Shown: positions 56,149 to 64,000 of the stretch, in pieces
How positions within the stretch are numbered: position 1 is the stretch's first letter
Layout of the letters: each line of letters starts with the position of its first letter
NCBI RefSeq assembly: GCF_041146795.1
Contig: NC_135177.1
Span: 22,976,560 to 23,040,559 of the forward strand
DNA: 64,000 bases
From: Maylandia zebra
Lineage: Eukaryota > Chordata > Actinopteri > Cichliformes > Cichlidae
Direction of reading: 5' to 3'
Notes under the pieces: generated by a model
What the model was told of the DNA's origin: nothing
The model's database searches: none
The model's input: the letters and a program-made list of their open reading frames with translations, nothing else
Program-made: the position numbers and the translations under genes

Positions 56149-59100
56149 ATGCGATCCCCAGAACCTTCCTCACCTTCTCCAGCAGAAGCTCTCCTTCATG
56201 GTCAGTTTGCCAGCTGGGGAACAAACAGCAACAATAACAGTAGTCCCAACAGCCCCGGTGGTTCAGGAGGGCTGTCCCCAGCTGCTCCTCCAACTCCAGC
56301 TCCGGCATCCAACTACGCCCTGACCCTCACCCACACCCACATACATATACAACGCCTGTCCCCCCGGCCTGGAAAAGAAGCTCGTCTCCTGCTACCCTTA
56401 TTAGAGTTGGTGGGGTGCAGCTGCCCCCGGTCCCCTGCTCCCCCTCTGCTGGTGCTGTACTGGTACCCACCAGGAAAACGAAGGAAAGGAGTGTCCCGGC
56501 GCAGGCAGGTGAGGGCCTATCTGGCAGAAAGCAGAGCTGAAGCTGAGAGGTGGTCTGCTGCTGTACAGTGTCTACTTAGAGGTGTGATGGTCACTGCTAA
56601 CACAGGTGAGTATGTTTTACCTGTGGTTTGTTTGTGCAGCTTGGATCTTGTTTCTAAATGAACATACAAAAGACTGTAGCAGTAGCTACACATTTTGCGT
56701 ATTTATATACTGTAGAGTGTGATTTTTTTGTTTTTGTTTTATTGCATGAATTTTATTATGTTGTCTTAAATGTAAGTATGTCATAATGATAAACTTTTAT
56801 TATAAATGACCATGGGCAGTAGAAGCAAAGCTTTTGAACATTTTCCAGGAGTAATTCAGACAGTTTTTATTTTATTTTATTTTATCACAATTTAATAATA
56901 ATAATTTAATAATAAAAAAAAGCAAATTAGTGAACAATAAGGCAAAAAATTCATTAAGGCAAAATTCAGTTTTCTGATGTCTTATATACAACTACATCTG
57001 CTCTATTATATTATATAAGACTAGGCTGAAATCGATTTGATAGTGGCAGCAACTGTAAACCACAGTTCGCCCTGATCGTTGGTACTGTACACTGAGCTGA
57101 TGGCCTAATTAAAAGAGTAACACTAATAGCTTATCACAGTGTTTATGGAGCTTTAGGCTTTGTATTTGTCTCCTTGATAAAGTCTTGAATTTCAGATGCT
57201 TACAGTAGAAAACCTACACAATGTAACATCAATCCACTTTGCTCCATGCCCTCTTTGTAAACTTCTACTAAGCCTAGCGTAATGTCACAGGGAACCAAGA
57301 CTTTAATGTATTACATTTCCTCACTGAGGGCACAAATGGTAACAAGACTAGTTTAACATTTTGGGGCATTATATAAAAGACAAATGAGGATTAACACTAA
57401 TGCACCCTAAGAGGCTGTGAGATTTAGCATCGAGAGCTTTTGGATTTTGTGTGTTTCACATAACAGGATCATTTTCTTTATTTTTTTTGTGGGGTTTTTT
57501 CCATCTAAACCTATACGTCCTTCCTCTTATCTTTCCTGCACATGTGGTCTGTATCTTTCAGTGTCTAATGCAGAGACAGAGGGCGGGGAGTCACCATCCT
57601 CAGTTATCTGACAGCTCAGCATGAACTTTGTGTTTGTGTTTACTTTTTTTGTCTCCATTGTCTGTGTGGCACAGAGTTAATCGGCATCTCCCATCTTCTG
57701 TTTTTCTTTTCCTCGTCTGTAGGCTCACTCTTTAATCCTTAAGTCTCTTAAATCTCCTCGTCTTCTGAGATCTTTAGTGCATACCCTTCACTCGCAGTGA
57801 TGCAGCTGTCATTCTTTTTTTAATTTCTGCTTGTGTAACATTCATAATCACACTTCTGAATCACTCAGTGGCCCAATACTGAGAATGTTTATGCTGACGG
57901 GCATTATAGGTGTGGTCAGATGGGTTTTCCGCACAATAGCGTGAAGTGTGGTTTATTGCATAATCAAGGATTATGTGACAGCACAGCCACATAATATCCT
58001 CTCATGCACCAGTGGTTTCATCTATAACATACTACAGTTTATATTGAATTTTATCCTTAGATATTTACTTTCCCCACAGGTTTTATAGAACAGGACTAGA
58101 GTAATTTCATTGCCTTCATATGCCACTGTTTAGTTTTGACCAACTATAATACCTATAATTTGAAGTCTAAATGTGCCCTTTATCATATATCTGACTTTAA
58201 ATGATTGACAAACTCACTCTTGAAGGACAGTGTGATATGTATTCTGTCAGGAGAACTTTAGGAGGCTTCAAATGGATAAATGCATTCAAAGTCCAAGGTT
58301 GGGCAACACTGTAATACCAGCTTAGCTTATGTCCCAGTTGGCTGGTTTTGAAAATGTTCTGAACCACTTTCTTTGTCCTGGACCAGAGCTGTGCAGGTTT
58401 TAATTAATCCATCCTGTTCTGTCTTTCTTGTGAAGAATTTTCAAGAAGTCTGCTACCTCGTCCCAGGCGACTACTGTTATTGGTCAATCCCTTCAGTGGA
58501 AGAGGCCAGGCAATGCAGTGGTGTCAGACCCACATCCTGCCAATGATTAGAGAGTCCAACATCAGCTACAACCTTATACAGACAGGTAACACCCTGAGGT
58601 CTAAAACATCCCAATGAGTCAGAATGTATGCATTTATATGGCAGGCATTAACGTAATTACCCTCCCTCAGAACGCCAGAACCATGCCAGAGAGCTCATCA
58701 GAGAGATATCACTCCCAGAGTGGGATGGCATCATCATTGTTTCTGGGGATGGTCTACTGCATGAGGTAAGGTGTTTTTGGCCTGAGAGGACAACCAGGCT
58801 GAAATTGTGGCACATAAATGTATGTCTATGTCTAACACTGTGATTATTTAAATCTTCTGTCTTGTTTTCCTGCAGGTAATTAATGGGCTGATGGAGCGCT
58901 CAGACTGGGAACAAGCAATAAAAACACCTGTCGGGATTCTACCCTGCGGCTCTGGGAATGCACTGGCTGGCTCCATCAATCACCACGCAGGGTGAGCACA
59001 TCTGTTTAGGTTGAAGCTTTTCTTCCAGCTGCCTGTACAGTGTGGAATTAGGTGGAACATTAAGTCTTCATATCTCACTCAGTGTTTGCATAGTGGATGA

Positions 59101-62100
59101 TTTAAAATAATGCTGACAGTCTAGATTGTGTTTGCTGATAACGGGTGCAGTCAAGTTAATTCTTTAAACTTTATGACCTCTGAATGAGCCAATCATATTA
59201 CAGATTGCATATGCAGACTCTTTCACAGCAAAACTTAACCAGTTTAATATTTTTGACAGAGAGTAACAGAAACAAGCTGTGATACCCTGAAAGAATTATC
59301 TGTTTTCTGATACGTTTCTGGAGAAACTTAAAAAAGTGCACTTTCTGTAAACCCTCAGCCAGCTATCTCATCCTGTGAGATAGCTGGCTGGTCAAAACAA
59401 CTTTTAGCCAATGAAATGGCTCATTTTTAATCTACATTTTGATACCAGGTTCATTTTCTAGCCATGAATCCTTCTGTCTAGAAATAATTTTCTATGATTT
59501 AAACCTCCTTGGATCTGCATCACAGAGGGTCTCAGAGTCAATGGATGCTCTCTTTGCTAGTGCTGAATTTTCTTATTATATTCATACATTCATATGATGG
59601 CATGTCTCTTTTGCTTTACTGAACTTCCGAGAAGAATATCCAGTTGTCGTGACATTTATGTTCAATGTAACGTCCTTATCTGCTGGCTTGTACAGGGAGG
59701 TTTAGATGATCCTGAGACCCTCTGATGTAGTCAGATGATTTTAGTTTATTTTTATGAAAACTGACCTTACAAAAAAGCCCATGGATACCCAGATTATTCT
59801 GTTAAAATAAACTACATAAAAAACGATGTTTTTTTCCTAAACAAAAGACCGTAGAATTATGTATATTTGTTTTGTTTAATCTAGTCTTTGAATAGCTGTT
59901 GTACAGATCTGTCTTTATTTTTACTTTTTTTAAAATTTCCTCAGGTATGACATGTGCCTTCGAGAGCCCCTCCTTTTGAACTGCTGCTTTTTGCTCTGTC
60001 GAGGCGGAGTCCGACCCATGGACCTGGTCTCTGTGACAACAAGCCCCGCCCCTTCCAACAGCAACCGTGCTGCAGGACCCAGGAGACTGTTTTCCTTTCT
60101 TTCTGTTGCCTGGGGCTTTGTGTCCGATGTGGACATTGAGAGTGAGAGGTGGGTGTTTCAAGTTTTCAGAATCTTAATCTAATGTTGTTTTCTTCATAAA
60201 AGCCTGGCTTTTAATTTATTCTGGATTATGTGACGTCAATTTCAAAATGTAGCTTCACTTGCAGTCTTGTCTTCTTCCAGGTATCGTGGTCTTGGCTCAG
60301 CTCGCTTCACCCTGGGCACATTAGTGCGCATAGCTTCTCTACGATCCTACAAGGGTCGTCTCTCCTTCCTACCACCCTCTGTTGTCACCACATCACCAGA
60401 TGCCACACCTCCACCAAGGAGACCGCTCTCCCGCAGTATCACAGAAGGCCTGGAGGGCTTCTGCCGCACGCCTATCCATCGCACCTGCTCTGACATGGGC
60501 ATCAGTGAACAGAGGAGCTTGCGCAGGGGTGAGGGAGAGAGGGAAAAAGAAGAGAGGCAAAAGGAAAGGGAGAGAAGAAGGGAGAGGGCCAGGGGAGGAG
60601 GAACTGGTGTGGTGAGGGCAAGCAGTCTGGCAGAAGACAGAGAGAGGGAGGGACAGATGGAGATGGAAGCAGAGGAGGAGAGGTCAGGGACTTGTTCAGA
60701 GAGATCAGGGACAAGTTCAGAATCAAATGAAAGGGATGAATGCAGTATGGGAAGGGAAGAAAGGCTGGAGAGGATCAAGGATGAAAGGGAAGATGATGGA
60801 ACAGCAGAGCAATACTCAGAGGAGATTGAGGAAGACGATAGAGGTAAGGACGGGGAAGGGAGCAGTGGTTCTGTAGAAGGAGAGGGAGTGTTGCATGCGA
60901 GAGAGCTGGGTGAGAGCTATGGGGTTGTCATGGGGCGAGAGGCAGATGAAGAGCCAGAGGATGGCGTCACCCACCAGGATTGCCTTCATGAGACCAGGCA
61001 GGCAGTGAGAAAGAATTCAGCCCCTTCAAGCCAGATAGCCGAAGCTCTCTGCAACCAGCCTCTCAGTCAGGAGGCTGATGCAGATTCAGGCACTTCAAAT
61101 GGCGTCGATGATATGGATCTGAATGGATCTTACTACCGGAAAGATTCATACACACTGGATGTCGCTCGTGAGCGAGCTTTGACGATCTCCTCTCCCTTTC
61201 GTCATTCTCCCTTCTCTTACAAGGCCAAAACCCTGGACAAAAACCAAAACGCCTCCCGGCCAAGGCCCCTCTCCCTCCTTCAGCACTCCCAGACAAATTC
61301 CCTCCCACCTAAACTCAACTCTCTCTCCCTGTCTCTTTCTCCCACACCCCCCTCGTCTCCTTCTTGTGCCTCCCCACACTCATCATCCTACCTCGCTCCT
61401 CGTCCTAACACCCCAAATTCCACATCACCCTCGCCCTCTTTACGCACGCCATCCTCTTCTTTTAACTTTGACATTGCTGAACCAGCAGGACCCTTCAAGA
61501 ACCGTCCATCATTCTCGCTGCCTTTAAATCTAGCAAGGGATGACTTGTTACCCCCTCTTGACCAGCCCCTTCCCACTCGAGACTGGATCACCATTGAAGG
61601 GGACTTTGTCCTGGTCCTGGCCCTTTATCAGACCCACCTTGGGGCTGACCTTTTTGCTGCACCCCAGGCCAGGTTTGACGATGGGCTGATCCATCTGACT
61701 TTTGTGCGAGCAGGGATCTCTAGAGCAACTCTACTGAGACTTTTCTTTGCCATGGAAAGAGGAACCCACCACTCTGTCAGCTCTCCCTATGTGAGCCACG
61801 TTACCTGTAAAGCATTCAGGCTGCAGCCTCTGTCGGCACGAGGAACACTCACTGTGGACGGAGAGCTTGTGCCCTACGGGCCGCTTCAAGCACAGGTCAG
61901 AAAGAAAAACAAGATTTAGCATAAATAATACTTGTTGAGTAAAACCACAGTGATAAATTCCTAGGTCTTTTCATTTGTCTCAGTCTGAATTTAGTTTGTA
62001 ATAACTACATGTTCTGTACTTTTAAAGCTTTTAATTAATCATCTGATTATTCATTCACATTGCCAACAGCAACTTACGTACTGTATGTTTCTACTCTCAA

Positions 62101-62253
62101 CACTTAAGTACTGTGTGTTCTGTGCTGCTTTTTTTTGCTAACACTTGTGATTAGTAATATTCATTTTCCTGATCTCTTAATGTTTTATAGATCCATCCTT
62201 CCATGGCCCGTCTCATTGTTGGAGACTCTGGAGAGAGGATTACCAGATTCTAA
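56149..62253 (+). CDS. sphk2: Sphingosine kinase 2
   Basis: Coding exons 56149-56605, 58436-58585, 58671-58765, 58876-58991, 59945-60148, 60281-61895 and 62191-62253 join to 899 residues. The enzyme phosphorylates sphingosine to sphingosine-1-phosphate. Diacylglycerol-kinase-type catalytic motifs: LLLLVNPFSGRG at 165-176, SGDGLLHEVINGL at 227-239 (nucleotide binding), GILPCGSGNALAGS from 254, and SDVDIESERYRGLGSARFTL at 333-352. Residues from 776 (WITIEGDFVLVLALYQTHLG) to the end close the fold. Between about 365 and 770 lies a roughly 400-residue low-complexity insert: an Arg/Glu-rich block, an acidic block and a Ser/Pro block, all in exon 6. Mammalian SPHK2 also has a Pro-rich insert here but is about 654 residues in total. 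The N-terminal 150 residues are an extension typical of SPHK2, absent from SPHK1. Acceptor at 56123 implies upstream 5' UTR exon(s). Candidate poly(A) signal 63735-63740. Confidence 0.93.
56606..58435 (+). other. sphk2 intron 1 (coding numbering), no feature
   Basis: About 1.8 kb of AT-rich intron. It has a short TTTTA tandem at 56872-56886 and no recognised repeat family or ncRNA. Confidence 0.5.
59356..59390. repeat. Perfect 15-bp hairpin in sphk2 intron
   Basis: CAGCCAGCTATCTCA, a 5-base loop, then TGAGATAGCTGGCTG, pairing at all 15 positions. It lies mid-intron between 58991 and 59945. It is shorter than a microRNA precursor. Confidence 0.75.
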
Positions 62254-64000
62254 TCAGGGATTGGTTGATTTGATTGACATATCAGCACTCTACTGAATTA
62301 TATAATCTCTGTTGCCATCCATAGTCTGAGAGGACAGGAGTAGCTGAGAGACTTCAAATAGCCCGAATTGCAGAAACTGCTTTTCTACGGATTAATGAAA
62401 GGGATAACCAACCAAGCCACGCATCACTGAAGCATCTCTGCAGGGATTAATAGTGAATTTGAAAATGGATGAAAAATGCACCTCATTACACAGCTGTTGG
62501 ATTACGCACAGTGTACCCTGAGAAGCATGAAAACAGCACGGCCTGGGATGATGAGAGGGAAAAACAATTGAATGTTTATGGGTTTTTGTGCAGATAGTGC
62601 ATGTGTTGGATGTATACATAACAGTATGCATGCAAAGAAGCACTACCTGTTTTATTTTTGTTTTTGTTTTTGCCTTACGCTGAGATGAAGAGAAATCAGA
62701 TTAAATTCAAAGAATATCATTTGTACACATGAAAAGCTATAAAAAATGTATTGAGATTCTCTTAGGCCAAGAGCCAGTGAAATTATTGCCACGTCTCTAT
62801 CATCAAACAGCCTCATCTTACATCAACATCCAGATGTTTGAGTATAAAAACTTTAGTCCCTGAAAGGAATGCCTTATCTGATACTGTACAGTACAGCTGT
62901 ACTTTTATCCTTTCCTTCTTATGTATGAAACTTTAATCTTCTTGATTTCCGTTCACCTATCAAAGTCCTTTGACTACATTTAAAAAACATAAAGTCTGAG
63001 CGCATGTGACTCGGCCACTTTTGTGTATCAGTGGAGAAAAAAAGTGACTACAAGTAATCATTTTTCTCATGCAAGTAAATCCACATAGAGCAGCAGGATC
63101 AAGCTTTTCAGGGTCACCACATTAGTAGGAGCAGTGGATCCGTTAAAGGGTATCCATCACCAACGTTTGCATAATCTGCCTTTTTTTCTTAACCAGTGGA
63201 GGCAAAGTGATAGTGATGTTTAACAGACGTTGCATGCCTCAGTTAAGAAGTAAATTTCACATGTATTCTTCCCAAACACACTGAAGATCACAACACTAGA
63301 ACAATTCAAACTATAGGGTAACACTATTCTGTCTGATGCAGTGTTTTGTTTCAGAAAGTAGATCCACTAGCATTAGCGTCACCTGACATGAATTAACTGT
63401 TGCACTTTGAAGACTCTTAGCTTTTGAGGATGTGACTGACCGTTAACAAAGTCATGTTGAAACTCTAAAATCCTGCTGTAGAGTCAGCACTAATCCCCAG
63501 CGTTGTCAGATCAGGTGGTAAATCAGATAGAAGAACAGCTTGCACTTTGAGAAATTTGCCAGCAGCAGAGGCAGTTTGTTCAAGTAGGCAACAGACTGAT
63601 GTTTAAAACTGAAATATATATTTTGAGACTACAAGTATTTCCAAATGTTGATGAGTTGAATCAAACTACAGAGGTTGAAGCCCTTTGAGGATTTTTTTTA
63701 TTTTTTATTCAAATCTGCTGATACTTGGACGAAGAATAAATCATTAGCATGTGCAGTTCAATAATCAGGAAGTTTGTGTGCCAACTGCTTGGTTCATCAT
63801 CAACTTACTGTATGTCTCGGTCATACCTGGACAAATCAATGCCTTTGTATAATAAGCCTGTAAATTCTGGCTGTTGATCATGAACTGTTTAAACCTGACT
63901 GCAGAAAATGGAGTAAAACTCTTTTGCTTACCAGGATGTTATTTTTTTGCTTTTGTTTTTATTTTGTGTTCCTTTGAGCGCACAATGCAGCTATTCTACC
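62254..64000 (+). other. sphk2: sphk2 3' UTR and downstream
   Basis: Non-coding AT-rich sequence with no further gene seen. The clearest poly(A) signal is AATAAA at 63735-63740, giving a 3' UTR near 1.5 kb if it is used. The ORFs here lack domains. Confidence 0.5.

Overview
This window is vertebrate nuclear DNA, almost certainly from a teleost fish of percomorph or cichlid type. The genes have many introns with GT-AG boundaries and AATAAA poly(A) signals. The intergenic DNA and introns carry typical fish repeats: hAT elements, RTE (Rex3-like) and L2-like LINEs, tRNA-derived SINEs, Tc1 relics and long (CA)n, (TA)n and homopolymer tracts. Species assignment is inference.

Layout. 85-7892 (+): the last 19 exons of a non-muscle myosin heavy chain, best called myh14, with a 3' UTR to about 9.4 kb. 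9.4-26.9 kb: a repeat-rich stretch with several hAT elements that have exact 8-bp target-site duplications (TSDs). One is a 6.4-kb nest (14013-20397) that encloses a second inverted-repeat element, a minus-strand retroelement and a nearly full-length RTE LINE with one 1079-codon ORF. A second hAT-like element (21908-24300) is split by a minus-strand retroelement. 26975-30959 (-): a 473-aa protein resembling the FAM181 family, with a leader exon near 32.2 kb. 34684-37183 (+): mpv17l, a small four-helix organelle membrane protein. 37.5-39.2 kb: a retroelement interrupted by an L2-like LINE tail. 42307-43005 (+): an intronless, coiled-coil protein of unknown function. 44452-50632 (+): rpl18 (seven exons), with a 5'TOP-like start. 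50.8-55.9 kb: a possible two-exon transcription unit plus an RTE relic that contains a Harbinger-like MITE. 56149-62253 (+): sphk2 (seven coding exons, 899 aa), with a long low-complexity insert inside its catalytic fold.

The genes do not form a pathway: cytoskeletal motor, organelle membrane protein, ribosomal protein and lipid kinase. MYH14, RPL18 and SPHK2 all lie in human 19q13.33, so this looks like a partly conserved linkage block with rearranged order and orientation. Every exon chain was assembled by eye from splice sites and reading phase. The myh14, fam181-like, mpv17l, rpl18 and sphk2 chains each close in frame (992, 473, 186, 188 and 899 aa), which is strong internal support. I found no wholly new system. 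The most notable items are the nested transposon structure, the enlarged sphk2 loop, the PPxY-tipped myosin tail, the FAM181-like gene and the unidentified coiled-coil gene.
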